A DNA stretch of 64,000 nucleotides from UBA7803 sp041690675 (GTDB lineage Bacteria; Pseudomonadota; Gammaproteobacteria; Pseudomonadales; Azotimanducaceae), in assembly GCA_041690675.1 (NCBI GenBank), contig JAWLGU010000010.1, forward strand, positions 8,990 to 72,989, read 5' to 3'. The notes under the pieces were generated by a model. The model did not search any database, was not told where the DNA came from, and was given only the letters and a program-made list of their open reading frames with translations. Numbering within the stretch: the first letter of the stretch is position 1; each line of letters starts with the position of its first letter. Positions 1-9,442 of the stretch are shown piece after piece. The position numbers and the translations under genes were made by a program.

Positions 1-1
1 G

Positions 2-139
2 ATCAAGATCACCCGCCAGGAGATCGGCCGCATCGTGGGCTGCTCCCGGGAGATGGTGGGCCGGGTGCTGAAGACCCTGGTGGATCAGGGGCTGGTGTCG
101 GTGAAAGGCAAGACCATGGTGGTGTTCGGAACCCGCTAG
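2..139 (+). CDS. crp: cAMP receptor protein (CRP/Vfr), C-terminal fragment
   Basis: Only the last 45 codons are in the window; the 5' part lies before base 1. The visible piece is the DNA-recognition helix-turn-helix and final strand of a CRP-family global regulator: TRQEIGRIVGCSREMVGR followed by a tail ending in VVFGTR, nearly the same as the C-terminus of E. coli CRP and Pseudomonas Vfr. The gene converges on trpC with 8 bases between the stops, and no intrinsic terminator is visible in the gap. A crp/vfr gene beside trpC matches the Pseudomonas arrangement. CRP and not FNR is supported by the close match of this tail; the cAMP-binding part cannot be seen. Confidence 0.93.
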   Translation: MKITRQEIGRIVGCSREMVGRVLKTLVDQGLVSVKGKTMVVFGTR

Positions 140-147
140 CGGACCGT

Positions 148-939
148 TCAGCCGAACAGGGCCGAAAGCGCCGCCCCCGGATCGGGGGCGCGCATGAAGG
201 CTTCCCCTACCAGAAAGGTGTTCACCCCGGCTGCGCGCATCATCTGCACGTCGTCCGGAGTGTGAATGCCGCTTTCCGTCACCACCAGCACGCCCTCCGG
301 CACGGCCGGCAGCAGGGCGAGGGTGGTTTCCAGCCGGGTCTCGAAGGTTCGCAGGTCGCGGTTGTTGATCCCCACCAGCGCCGGCTCCAGGGCCAGGGCG
401 CGTTCCAGCTCGTCACCGTCGTGCACCTCGATCAGCACGTCCAGGCCCGCGTCCCGCGCCGCCGCGTTCAGCTCCCCGAGTTGGTCCCGCCCCAGCGCGG
501 CGACAATGAGCAGCAGGCAGTCGGCCTCCAGGGCCCGGGTCTCCAGCACCTGATAGGGATCGACGATGAAGTCCTTGCGCAGCGCCGGCAGGGCGACGGC
601 GGCCCGGGCACGGCGCAGATAGTCGTCGTGGCCCTGGAAGAAGTCCTCGTCGGTGAGCACCGACAGGCAGGTGGCGCCCGCCGCCTGGTAACGGCGGGCG
701 ATGTCCACCGGATCGAAATCCTCGCGGATCACCCCTTTGCTCGGAGACGCTTTCTTGATCTCGGCGATCACCGCGCTGCCGCCGGCGCGCACCCGCCGGG
801 CCAGGGCCTGGGTGAATCCGCGCGGGGGCGGGGCGGCCCGGGCCGCGTCCTCCAGCTCCGCCACGCTCACCCGGCCGCGGCGCGCCACCACCTCCTCGCG
901 CTTGCGGGCGACGATGGTGTCCAGCACGGTGCGGCTCAC
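148..939 (-). CDS. trpC: Indole-3-glycerol phosphate synthase
   Basis: Catalyses ring closure of carboxyphenylaminodeoxyribulose 5-phosphate to indole-3-glycerol phosphate in tryptophan synthesis. The 263-residue protein starts with a GTG that overlaps the trpD stop as GTGA, and the reading frame runs further upstream without being coding. Family motifs seen are AEIKKASPSKG near residue 55 (substrate-phosphate and catalytic Lys loop), LRKDFIVDPYQ around 115, GINNRDL around 185 and VTESGI around 210. Length is normal for a monofunctional TrpC (no fused TrpF). It is the last gene of trpG-trpD-trpC. Confidence 0.97.
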   Translation of the reverse strand: MSRTVLDTIVARKREEVVARRGRVSVAELEDAARAAPPPRGFTQALARRVRAGGSAVIAEIKKASPSKGVIREDFDPVDIARRYQAAGATCLSVLTDEDFFQGHDDYLRRARAAVALPALRKDFIVDPYQVLETRALEADCLLLIVAALGRDQLGELNAAARDAGLDVLIEVHDGDELERALALEPALVGINNRDLRTFETRLETTLALLPAVPEGVLVVTESGIHTPDDVQMMRAAGVNTFLVGEAFMRAPDPGAALSALFG

Positions 940-1923
940 GAAGCCTCCATCAGCCGGGTCACCCGGATCAGCTCCTCGAACCGCTCCAGCGCACGGCCGG
1001 TGGCGATGGCCTCCCGGGCCATGAGCACGCCCCTGGCCAGGTCGGTGGCGGCCCCGGCCACGTAGATCGCGGCGCCCGCGTTGAGGCTGACGATGTCTGC
1101 GGCGGCGGACTCGGGCTCGGTGAGGGACCGCCGCACCAGCGCAAGGCTCGCCTCCGGGGAATTCGCCCTGAGCTCCGTGACGGCGCGCTGGCGGATGCCG
1201 AAGTCCTCGGGGGCGATCTCGTAGCCCTCGATCCGCCCCGCCCTGAGCTCCACCACGTACGTGCTGGCGTCCAGGGCGATCTCGTCCAGGCCGTTGGCGT
1301 GCACCAGCAGCACGTGCTCGGCCTCCAGCAGCGCCAGCACCCGGGCCAGGGTCTCCTGGAGCTGCGGGCTGAACACGCCGATGAGCTGGCGCCTGGCGCC
1401 GGCGGGATTGGTGAGGGGGCCGAGCACGTTCATCACGGTCCGCACCCCCAACTCCTGGCGCACTGGGGCCGCGTGCCTCATGGCGCCGTGGTGGGCCTGG
1501 GCGAACAGGAAGCCGACTCCGACCTCGCGGATGCACCGCGCGCACTGCTCGGGAGTCAGGGCCAGATTGGTGCCGGCGGCTTCGAGCACGTCGGCGCTGC
1601 CGCTGGCGCTGGACATCTTGCGGTTGCCGTGCTTGGCCACATGCGCGCCCGCGGCGGCGGCCGCGAACGCCGCCGCCGTGGATATGTTGAAGAGCTTGGC
1701 GCCGCTGCCGCCGGTGCCACAGGTGTCGACCAGGTGAGGCACGTCCACCTGCACCCGAGTGGAGAGGGCGCGCATGGCCTGCGCCGCGCCGGCGATCTCT
1801 TCCGCCGTCTCGCCCTTGACCCGCAGGCCCATGAGCAGCGCGCCGATCTGGGCCGGCGTGGCCCCGCCGCTCATGACCTCGGTGAAGACCTGGCGCGCTT
1901 CCTCCTGGGAGAGGTCCCGGCCT

Positions 1924-2550
<627 letters not shown>

Positions 2551-2679
2551 AGCCGGGGCATAGTACCCACAGTTGGCGCGCTTGGCATCCTGCAACGGCG
2601 GCGGCGGCCGTGGGCGCCATTGATGCCGCGCAAAGGCCGCCACCGGAGCGTGCGTTAGCATCGGGCTACTCTGCGGGGC

Positions 2680-4065
2680 GTGAGGGTGGCCATGCTGCAA
2701 GTCGCCGAGGCGTACGATGCGGGTCTTCGCACGGCCCGCTTGTTCAAAGCCTGTCTCGATCGCAATACCCGAGCTGTTCGGCGCGAGCATCGCCGCGAGA
2801 TCGAGCGGATGCGGGAGGGGCTGTCGGCGCCCCCGGCGGTGCGGGACGAGGCACGGCGGCGCAAGCTGGCGGAGACCGTTCGCCGGGCCCGCATCCACAG
2901 CCCCTTCTACCGGGAACTGCTGCGCGACGCTCCGGACGATCCCCTGGAGGCGTTCGCGGCGGCGCCGGTGACCGCGCGAGGCGACATCGTCGACTCGGGC
3001 CTGACGCGGACGGTGCCCCCACGGCCGTCGGAGCGCCGGGTCACCTGGCGCACCTCGGGCACCTCGGGCGAACCCTACACCTTCGAGATCGACCGTCTGT
3101 GCCCGGTGCGCCACTCGGCGCAGCGGGCGTTCGTGTACCTCGAGGCCGGCGTCCCGCCCGGATCGCGCATCATCGAGATTCTGGGCGGCGGCTCGGTGAG
3201 CCGGCGCGAGGACAAGCTCTACCCCAGCTTCCGGCGTTTTCACGTCGATTACTGGCAGATGAGCGGCAAGGAACTGGCCGCCCACGCGCGCGCCGTGGCG
3301 CCTGCCCTGCTCTACGGCAACCTCACCCACCTGTTGCAGGTGGCGGATGAGGCCCAGTCGGCCGGCATGGCGCTCACCATCCCGTTCGTGTGCAGCTCGT
3401 CGGAGACCGTGCTGGAGCAGGACCGCGTGCGGCTCACGGAAGTGCTGGGCTGCCGGTTCTTCGAGATCTACGGCTCGGCGGAAGCCAACAACGTCGCCTA
3501 TTACCTGCCGGGGGACCGGGAGTGGACGATCTTCGAGCCACGGGTGTGGGTGGAAATCCTGGACGAGCGGCGCGAGCCGGTGCAGGCGGGGGAGGTGGGC
3601 GAGATCGTGGTCACGACACTGACGGAGCCGGCGGCGCCGCTGATCCGTTACGCCACCGGGGACATGGCCCGGGTGGCCGGCGCTGACGGCAGTGGGCGGG
3701 CGGGGATGCGCCTGGCATCCCTGGAGGGACGCGCGTGCGATGCGGTGCTCGACGCCCAGGGCAGGCGGGTATCCCTGTGGTCACTGGCGGCCAACGGCTT
3801 CTGGGCCCGCGACGACATGGCCACCCGGGTTCGGCGCTGGCAGATCCATCAGCATCGCGACCGGACGGTTCGGGTTCGACTCGAGCTCCGGGACGGTGTA
3901 GCGGTGGCCGACGTGGAGACCGCCATCCGGGAGTACCTCGCGCCCGTGCTCGCCGGCCTGCCCGTGGTGCTCGAGCCCGTGGCGCGCATTCACCACCCCG
4001 CCGAAGGCAAGTTCCGCGCGGTCACCTCGGATGCGGGCGAGCCGGAGCGGAGCGCCAGCGGCTAA
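2680..4065 (+). CDS. PaaK/CapK-like adenylate-forming enzyme (phenylacetate-CoA ligase family)
   Basis: 461-residue member of the PaaK/CapK branch of AMP-forming ligases. Seen: the ATP/phosphate loop WRTSGTSGEPYTF at about residues 124-136, the aromatic-adenylate motif FEIYGSAEA near 264-272, and RYATGDMA near 324-331 (the conserved Asp that binds the ribose). Family members activate carboxylic acids as acyl-AMP, sometimes with transfer to CoA; the substrate cannot be told from sequence. GTG start at 2680; an ATG four codons on is an alternative. The stop overlaps that of the convergent acyltransferase gene (CTAA). CapK relatives often sit in surface polysaccharide loci, so activation of an acyl group for an envelope glycan is possible. 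Confidence 0.78.
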   Translation: MRVAMLQVAEAYDAGLRTARLFKACLDRNTRAVRREHRREIERMREGLSAPPAVRDEARRRKLAETVRRARIHSPFYRELLRDAPDDPLEAFAAAPVTARGDIVDSGLTRTVPPRPSERRVTWRTSGTSGEPYTFEIDRLCPVRHSAQRAFVYLEAGVPPGSRIIEILGGGSVSRREDKLYPSFRRFHVDYWQMSGKELAAHARAVAPALLYGNLTHLLQVADEAQSAGMALTIPFVCSSSETVLEQDRVRLTEVLGCRFFEIYGSAEANNVAYYLPGDREWTIFEPRVWVEILDERREPVQAGEVGEIVVTTLTEPAAPLIRYATGDMARVAGADGSGRAGMRLASLEGRACDAVLDAQGRRVSLWSLAANGFWARDDMATRVRRWQIHQHRDRTVRVRLELRDGVAVADVETAIREYLAPVLAGLPVVLEPVARIHHPAEGKFRAVTSDAGEPERSASG

Positions 4066-6200
4066 CGCTCCGCACCGCGTCCCGCCTGAGACAGGGTGCG
4101 ATGGCCGAGGTCGGAGTCGGCCACCATGCTCGCTGGGATCCGCCCCCATTTCTCCTCCATGCGCCGCAGCATCAGTTCCACCAGCATGCGCGCCCCGGCC
4201 TCGGACAGATGATCGTCGTCCCGGTAGTAGACGTGCTCACTGTCGTGAGTGATGCAGCGGCCGGGGATCCGGGTGTTGCAGAACAGGGTCTCCGGGTACA
4301 CGCGGACCAGATCCGGGTGGTCGGGAACGGCGTCGTAGACTGCGTAGGCGGAGGCCGTACGCTCCCGGTACACGTCGTAGGACGTTGTCAGCATGTGGTC
4401 TCTCGTCCACGCGTGCATGTCCTCGGGCGCCGCCTTGGGGAGCAGATCGGCCAGCCGCTGGGGCACGTTCCACCCCACTTCCGGTATCGGATAAACCAGC
4501 ACGACCTTGATGCCCTCCGCGAGCAGCCGTTCGACGGTTTCCCGGAAGCGCCGCTGCACGGTCTCCAGGGGTGCGGGCGACGACCCGGAATCGCCCGGCT
4601 CCACGAACGCCCAGTGATAGTCCTCGCTCTCGATGCCGCCTTCGTGATTGTCGAACCCGGTGGACTCGAGTATCAGCGGCAGCCGGCCGCCGAGGATGGC
4701 CACGGCGGGCGAGACGTCCCGCAGGACGGCGATACGGCGCTCGTTGTAGTCCGTGGTGCAGGGGAAGGGGTTCTCCGAACCGATGGTCACCCGATCGATA
4801 CCGGTGATCAGAGGGCACGCGGCCCGGTTCAGCGGGAGATACGCGGCATCGGTGCCCTTCGTGACCTCCCGGAGCGGCTCGCTGAGCGTGCGCAGGTGGG
4901 AGTCTCCGACGGTTGCCAGCGTGACCTCGCCAGCCCCGTGGGGGAAGAGGCAGTAGTCCTCGTCGCCCGCGTAGTCCTCGCACGGGTTCGACGGCGAGCC
5001 GAGTGTCGGCGAGTGCTCGGCCTGGGACTTCACTACGTCGAAGTAGAAGCTCGGCAGCGACTCGAACCGCGAAGGCAGACCGTCGCTGCCGAACCCGTAC
5101 AGTCCCGCCACCAGGAGCCCCGCCGGGCCCACGGATGCCATCGTCCAGATGAGCCGGCGGTTGATCAGCCGCTTGTTTCGGAACGGTGTCTCCACGGCCT
5201 GGTAGGTAAGGGTGGCAAGGCCTACGGCAAGAGCGATCCACACCAGCTTGTCCAGCACCTGCGGCTCGTCGGCGGAGCGGATGCGGGCGAAGGCGAAGAT
5301 GGGCTGGTGCCACAGGTACAGGGAATAGGAGATGAGCCCCAGTCCTACCGCGAGCCGCGACGTGAGCAGCCGGGAAACGCCGTCGCTCCCACCGGCGAAC
5401 CAGATAAGCAGCATGGTGCCCAGCACCGGCAGCAGGGTGACGAAGCCGGGGTGGGGCGCGTAGTCGTCCAGCACCAGCATGGGCGCGATCACCATGATCG
5501 CGCCCAGTGCCGGCAGGGTGGCGTTGGCCAGCGGGTAGGCCTGACGTCCGCGGTCCACCTCGAGCTTCGCCAGCATCGCCCCCGCCAGCAGCTCCCAGGC
5601 CCGGGACGGCGCCAGAAAGAAGTTGGCGTTCTGGAAGCGGTCGTTGGCCCACTCCGCCAGGAGCAGCGAGACCACGAACCCCGCCAGGAACAGCGCGCCG
5701 ATGTAGCGGCGGCAGAACTTCCAGCACAAGAGCAGCACGATCGGGAACAGCAGGTAGAACTGTTCCTCCACCGCCAGGCTCCAGGTGTGCAGAAAGGGTT
5801 TCAGATCGCCGCCGTCCGCCGCGTACTGGTCCTCCTGCCAGAAATAGATGTTGGAGCCGAAGAGCGTGGTGGCCGCGAGGCTCCCGGCGTAGGACTTGAA
5901 GGCCGACGGCAGCATGTACGTCCAGGCGAATGGGATCGACGCCACCATGACCACGAACAGTGCGGGCAGGATGCGCCGGGCCCGGCGCTCGTAGAAGCCC
6001 AGGAAGGTGAAGCCGTCCCGCCCCATCTCCTTGAGCAGAATCAGGGTGATGAGGTAGCCGGAGATGACGAAGAACACGTCCACCCCAAGGTAACCGCCGG
6101 GAAAGAAGGCGCGGCCGAACACGCTGAACCCGGCGTGGTAGAGCAGCACGGCGACCACTGCGATGGCCCGCAAGCCGTCCAACTCCGGCCGGTAGTTCAT
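4062..6200 (-). CDS. Acyltransferase-3 membrane protein with C-terminal SGNH domain (OafA type)
   Basis: 712 residues. The N-terminal third-plus (about 1-370) is an acyltransferase-3 membrane domain with the typical opening YRPELDGLRAIAVV, the catalytic-type His at residue 22, GVDVFFVISGYL, and ERRARRILPA. The C-terminal part (about 400-680) is a periplasmic SGNH esterase-like domain with the nucleophile block TVGDSHLR (residues 431-437) and DDDHLS (661-666) carrying the Asp/His pair. Such proteins O-acetylate or otherwise acylate cell-surface glycans such as O-antigen. Start taken at MNYRPELDG. Acceptor unknown. Convergent with, and 4 bases overlapping, the PaaK-like gene; divergent from the DUF2267 gene. 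Confidence 0.88.
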   Translation of the reverse strand: MNYRPELDGLRAIAVVAVLLYHAGFSVFGRAFFPGGYLGVDVFFVISGYLITLILLKEMGRDGFTFLGFYERRARRILPALFVVMVASIPFAWTYMLPSAFKSYAGSLAATTLFGSNIYFWQEDQYAADGGDLKPFLHTWSLAVEEQFYLLFPIVLLLCWKFCRRYIGALFLAGFVVSLLLAEWANDRFQNANFFLAPSRAWELLAGAMLAKLEVDRGRQAYPLANATLPALGAIMVIAPMLVLDDYAPHPGFVTLLPVLGTMLLIWFAGGSDGVSRLLTSRLAVGLGLISYSLYLWHQPIFAFARIRSADEPQVLDKLVWIALAVGLATLTYQAVETPFRNKRLINRRLIWTMASVGPAGLLVAGLYGFGSDGLPSRFESLPSFYFDVVKSQAEHSPTLGSPSNPCEDYAGDEDYCLFPHGAGEVTLATVGDSHLRTLSEPLREVTKGTDAAYLPLNRAACPLITGIDRVTIGSENPFPCTTDYNERRIAVLRDVSPAVAILGGRLPLILESTGFDNHEGGIESEDYHWAFVEPGDSGSSPAPLETVQRRFRETVERLLAEGIKVVLVYPIPEVGWNVPQRLADLLPKAAPEDMHAWTRDHMLTTSYDVYRERTASAYAVYDAVPDHPDLVRVYPETLFCNTRIPGRCITHDSEHVYYRDDDHLSEAGARMLVELMLRRMEEKWGRIPASMVADSDLGHRTLSQAGRGAER

Positions 6201-6330
6201 GTTCGTCAACGTTCCCTGCTGCCTCATAACGTGGGGTGGACGACCGACCGCCGGTTGCGGTGCACGGCTGGTGAAGCAAGATGCAGACCAGACTCTGGAG
6301 CCCGGTGATCCCCCCTCAATCGGAACGGGG

Positions 6331-6346
6331 TGGCACGAACCTTGGA
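6331..6346 (+). promoter_or_regulatory. Possible sigma-54 promoter-like element
   Basis: TGGCACG, four bases, then TTGGA: the -24 half matches the sigma-54 consensus exactly and the spacing is right, but the nearly invariant GC of the -12 half reads GG. It lies 41 bases before the DUF2267 start codon. Weak candidate only. Confidence 0.25.
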
Positions 6347-6387
6347 GCCCTTGGGCGGCGTTATTGATCTGCACGGAGGACGCGAAG

Positions 6388-6825
6388 ATGGCATCGACGA
6401 ACGTGCCGGCCCTGGAGCGAAGCATGCAGAAAACCCAATCGTGGCTCGGGGACATCTCCACCGAGATGGGTTGGAACGATCCCGAGAAGGGCTATCTGGC
6501 GCTGCGGGCCGTGCTGCAGGCGTTGCGGGACAGGCTGCCGCCGAACGAGGCCGTGGATCTCGCCGCCCAGTTGCCCATGGTGGTGCGGGGTTTCTACTAC
6601 GAGGGCTGGCATCCGGCGGACAAGCCGCTCAAGTACCGTCACAAGGAGGAGTTCATCGAGCGGGTGTGCAAGCGCGCCCCGGCCATTACCCGGGAGGAGG
6701 CGGAACGAGCCGTGACGGCTGTGTTTCATCAGCTCACCAGCGAGCTCGACAGCGGCGAGCTGGAGCAGGTGCGCGCCGCCATGCCCGAGGATATTCGCGC
6801 GCTGTGGCCGTGGGAGGGGATGTAG
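6388..6825 (+). CDS. DUF2267 family protein
   Basis: 145 residues, starting MASTNVPALER and preceded by a good ribosome site (GGAGGA, 7 bases before ATG). The sequence has the DUF2267 hallmarks: an N-terminal helix with TQSWLGDI, then DRLPPNEAVDLAAQLP, the conserved GFYYEGWHP around residue 70, and a C-terminal QVRAAMPEDIRALWP. Function of the family is unknown; members are often tied to stress or envelope genes. No signal peptide or membrane segment, so cytosolic. It may be cotranscribed with the lipoprotein gene 74 bases downstream. Confidence 0.85.
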   Translation: MASTNVPALERSMQKTQSWLGDISTEMGWNDPEKGYLALRAVLQALRDRLPPNEAVDLAAQLPMVVRGFYYEGWHPADKPLKYRHKEEFIERVCKRAPAITREEAERAVTAVFHQLTSELDSGELEQVRAAMPEDIRALWPWEGM

Positions 6826-6899
6826 GCAGCCATTCCAGACCTATTGTCCGCGTCACAGATGTGCGAACGTACGAGCCTGTGCTGACAAGGAAGAACCAC

Positions 6900-7367
6900 A
6901 TGAAATATCTACACCGAGCTTGGGTGATCGGGCTGCTGATCCTGGCCGGCTGCGCTTCGGCGCCTCCCTCGGAGGAGCAGCAGGCGAGGACGGAAGCCAT
7001 CGAGGACATCCTCAGCCAGCCGCTGCCGAGCGAGGAGTACGCCCAGGAGGTCCGTTGCCTTTCCACCCACAACTACCGCAGCGTGGAGGTGCTCGACCCC
7101 GAGCACGTGCTGTTCGAAGGTGCCGGCGGCCGAGCCTGGGTGAACAAGCTGAGGAACCGCTGCGTCGGGCTGCGGCGCAACGACACCCTGCGCTTCGAGT
7201 TGCGTGACAACCGGGTGTGCAATCTCGACAGCTTCGAGGCGGTGGATTCGTTCCTGTGGTTCTGGGAGCGCACCAGCGGCACCTGCACCCTGGGTAACTT
7301 CACTCCGGTGACGCCGGAGCAGGTCGCTGCCCTCAAAGCCGCGCTGCGGGACGGCGACGGAAGCTGA
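6900..7367 (+). CDS. Small lipoprotein, DUF6491-like
   Basis: 155 residues with a bacterial lipoprotein signal: basic start MKYLHR, hydrophobic core, and lipobox LAGC with the lipidated Cys near residue 19. The mature part has three or four Cys (RCLSTHNYRSVEVLD, NRCVGL, RVCNLDSF, GTCTLG) and a DSFLWFWERTSG stretch; the pattern resembles small lipoproteins annotated DUF6491, whose function is unknown. The start codon directly follows an AAGAACC spacer with only a weak ribosome site (AAGG). Converges on pncC across 46 bases. Confidence 0.72.
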   Translation: MKYLHRAWVIGLLILAGCASAPPSEEQQARTEAIEDILSQPLPSEEYAQEVRCLSTHNYRSVEVLDPEHVLFEGAGGRAWVNKLRNRCVGLRRNDTLRFELRDNRVCNLDSFEAVDSFLWFWERTSGTCTLGNFTPVTPEQVAALKAALRDGDGS

Positions 7368-7376
7368 GCGTCCGGG

Positions 7377-7407
7377 GCTCGCCAGCGGCTCGCCAGCGGC
7401 TCGCCGG
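7377..7407. repeat. 11-bp tandem repeat between convergent genes
   Basis: The unit GCTCGCCAGCG occurs twice in direct succession and a third time truncated to GCTCGCC, filling most of the gap between the lipoprotein and pncC stops. Probably replication slippage; no function evident. Confidence 0.7.
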
Positions 7408-7413
7408 AACGCC

Positions 7414-7911
7414 TCAGGCCGGTGCTTCGAGTATGGCCTGAACGCCCTCGAGGGCGATACGCACGGCCTGCTCCCGCACCTCGGCGCGGCTGCCGGTGAG
7501 CTCATATCGGGCTGTCTGGATGCACCGGGGGGTGGGCGCCTGGACCGCCCAGCCGAACCACACCGTACCCACCGGTGCCAGCAGGTCTCCGCCGTCCGGG
7601 CCGGCCACCCCGGTGACCGCCACGCTGACGCGGGCGTCGCAGGCCGCCAGTGCCCCTTCGGCCATCTCCCGGACGGTGGGCTCGCTCACCACGCCGTGCT
7701 CCTCCAGGGTCTGCCGGTCCACGCCGATCATGCGCATCTTCGCCGACGGCCGGTAGGTGACGAAGGCCCCCTCGAACCATTCCGAGCTTCCCGGAACACT
7801 GGTGAGCTCTGCGGCGATCATGCCGCCGGTGCAGGACTCCGCCGTGACCAGGGTGAGCTCGTTGGCCAGAAGCTGCCGCGCCACGGCGTCGATCAGTCGA
7901 AGGTCGGTCAT
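7414..7911 (-). CDS. pncC: Nicotinamide-nucleotide amidohydrolase (CinA C-terminal domain protein)
   Basis: Deamidates NMN to nicotinate mononucleotide in pyridine-nucleotide recycling. 165 residues, the length of stand-alone PncC. Motifs: TAESCTGGMIAAELT around residues 23-37 with the catalytic Ser, GAFVTYRPSAKMRMIGV, and VAVTGVAGPDGG around 97-108. It starts 7 bases after the trpE stop, so it is the last gene of rpe-gph-trpE-pncC. No competence function need be inferred from the cinA name. Confidence 0.92.
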   Translation of the reverse strand: MTDLRLIDAVARQLLANELTLVTAESCTGGMIAAELTSVPGSSEWFEGAFVTYRPSAKMRMIGVDRQTLEEHGVVSEPTVREMAEGALAACDARVSVAVTGVAGPDGGDLLAPVGTVWFGWAVQAPTPRCIQTARYELTGSRAEVREQAVRIALEGVQAILEAPA

Positions 7912-7918
7912 CTCGCCG

Positions 7919-9442
7919 TCACGGTTGGAACTTGGCCTCGGCCATGGCCGCGGCCCGGAAGATGGCGCGGCCCTTGTTCATGGATTCCTTCCACTCGAGT
8001 CGCGGTACCGAGTCCGCCACCACGCCGCCGCCGGCCTGGATGTACAGGGTGCCGTCCTTGATCACGGCGGTGCGGATGGCGATGGCGGTGTCCATGTTGC
8101 CGTTCCACGCGAGGTAGCCCACGGCGCCGCCGTAGATGCCGCGCTTCACCGGCTCCAGCTCGTCGATGATCTCCATGGCGCGGATCTTCGGCGCGCCGGA
8201 GAGGGTGCCCACCGGCAGCGTGGCGCGCAGCACGTCCATGGCGGTCTTGCCGGCGCGCAGGCGACCGGTGACGTTGCTGGAGATGTGCATGACGTGGGAG
8301 TAGCGCTCGATCACGAAGCGCTCGGTCACCTCGACCGAGCCGGTCTCGGACACCCGGCCGACGTCGTTGCGGCCCAGATCGATGAGCATGAGATGCTCGG
8401 CGATCTCCTTGGGGTCGCCCAGGAGCTCTCGCTCCATGGCCTGGTCCTCCTCCGGCGTGTGGCCGCGCCGGCGGGTGCCGGCCAGGGGCCGGTTGGTGAT
8501 GACGCCGTCCTCCAGGCGGGCGAGGATCTCCGGCGACGAGCTGACGATCTGAAACTCCTCCAGATCCATGAAGTACATGTACGGAGACGGGTTGAGGCTG
8601 CGCAGGGCCCGGTACAGATTGATGGGGTCCGAAGCGAAGGGGATGGACATGCGCTGGGCCAGCACCACCTGCATGACGTCGCCGGCGCGTATGTACTCGC
8701 GGATCTTCTCCACCGCCTGGGTGAACGCGGCCTCGCCGAACTCGGAGACGAAGTCGCTTTCCTCCACGGGCTGATTGGCGCTGGAATCGGGAATGGGCGG
8801 CACGGCCCCGGCGAGCCGTTGGCTCAGCGCCCGGAGCCGGTCGACGGTGCGCTGATGGATGCCCTCCTCGGCCGGATCCACCAGACTGATGAGCTGCATC
8901 CGGCCCCTCAGATTGTCGAACACCACCACGTCCTCGGACACCATGAGCACCATGTCCGGCGTCCCCAGGGTGTCCGGCGGCTCGCCGCCGGCGAGCCGCT
9001 TCTCCACGTAGCGCACGCAGTCGTAGCCGAAGTAGCCTACCAGGCCGCCGTAGAACCGGGGCAGCTCCGGCAGCTCCGCCACCCGGTAGCGCTGCTGGAA
9101 CGCCTCGATGAACGCCAGCGGATCCTCCGCCTCGAGGCTTTCCACCGTCTTGCCGTCGGTCTGCACCGTGATCTGGTGGCCGGTGACCTTGATGATCGTG
9201 CGGCAGGGGAGGCCGATGATGGAGTAGCGGCCCCACTTCTCGCCCCCCTGAGCCGACTCCAGCAGGTAGGAGTAGGGGCCCTTGGCGAGCTTCAGGTAGG
9301 TGGAGAGGGGCGTGTCCAGGTCGGCCAGGGTCTCGACCACCACCGGGATGCGGTTGTAGCCCTGGGCGGCGAGCTCGGCGAAGCGCGACTCGCTCAAGGG
9401 TTCCGCTTCCGCTTCGGTCATCGACTCCGATTCAGTCATCAC
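7919..9442 (-). CDS. trpE: Anthranilate synthase component I
   Basis: Chorismate-using large subunit of anthranilate synthase, 507 residues. The C-terminal chorismate-binding domain shows SPSPYMYFMDL, IVSSSPEILARL, NRPLAGTRRRG (about 325-335), GRNDVGRV and GTLSGAPKIRAMEI (about 420-433). The N-terminal LLESAQGGEKWGRYS is the tryptophan feedback-binding region, so product inhibition is likely kept. It overlaps gph by 11 bases. TrpE is separated from trpGDC by a 5-kb insertion, as in Pseudomonas where they are also apart. No leader peptide with Trp codons is evident in front of it. Confidence 0.97.
   Translation of the reverse strand: MMTESESMTEAEAEPLSESRFAELAAQGYNRIPVVVETLADLDTPLSTYLKLAKGPYSYLLESAQGGEKWGRYSIIGLPCRTIIKVTGHQITVQTDGKTVESLEAEDPLAFIEAFQQRYRVAELPELPRFYGGLVGYFGYDCVRYVEKRLAGGEPPDTLGTPDMVLMVSEDVVVFDNLRGRMQLISLVDPAEEGIHQRTVDRLRALSQRLAGAVPPIPDSSANQPVEESDFVSEFGEAAFTQAVEKIREYIRAGDVMQVVLAQRMSIPFASDPINLYRALRSLNPSPYMYFMDLEEFQIVSSSPEILARLEDGVITNRPLAGTRRRGHTPEEDQAMERELLGDPKEIAEHLMLIDLGRNDVGRVSETGSVEVTERFVIERYSHVMHISSNVTGRLRAGKTAMDVLRATLPVGTLSGAPKIRAMEIIDELEPVKRGIYGGAVGYLAWNGNMDTAIAIRTAVIKDGTLYIQAGGGVVADSVPRLEWKESMNKGRAIFRAAAMAEAKFQP

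Noticed and set aside
2551..2679. Trp attenuator or leader peptide before trpG
   Set aside because: No run of Trp codons and no terminator/antiterminator pair could be seen; a -10-like TACTAT has no matching -35.
3735..6308. 857-codon open frame opposite the acyltransferase
   Set aside because: Reads across the end of the PaaK-like gene and the whole acyltransferase; Gln/Arg/Gly-rich, no motif.
7377..7407. 11-bp tandem repeat as an iteron or operator
   Set aside because: Lies between two convergent gene ends with under three copies; slippage is the simpler account.
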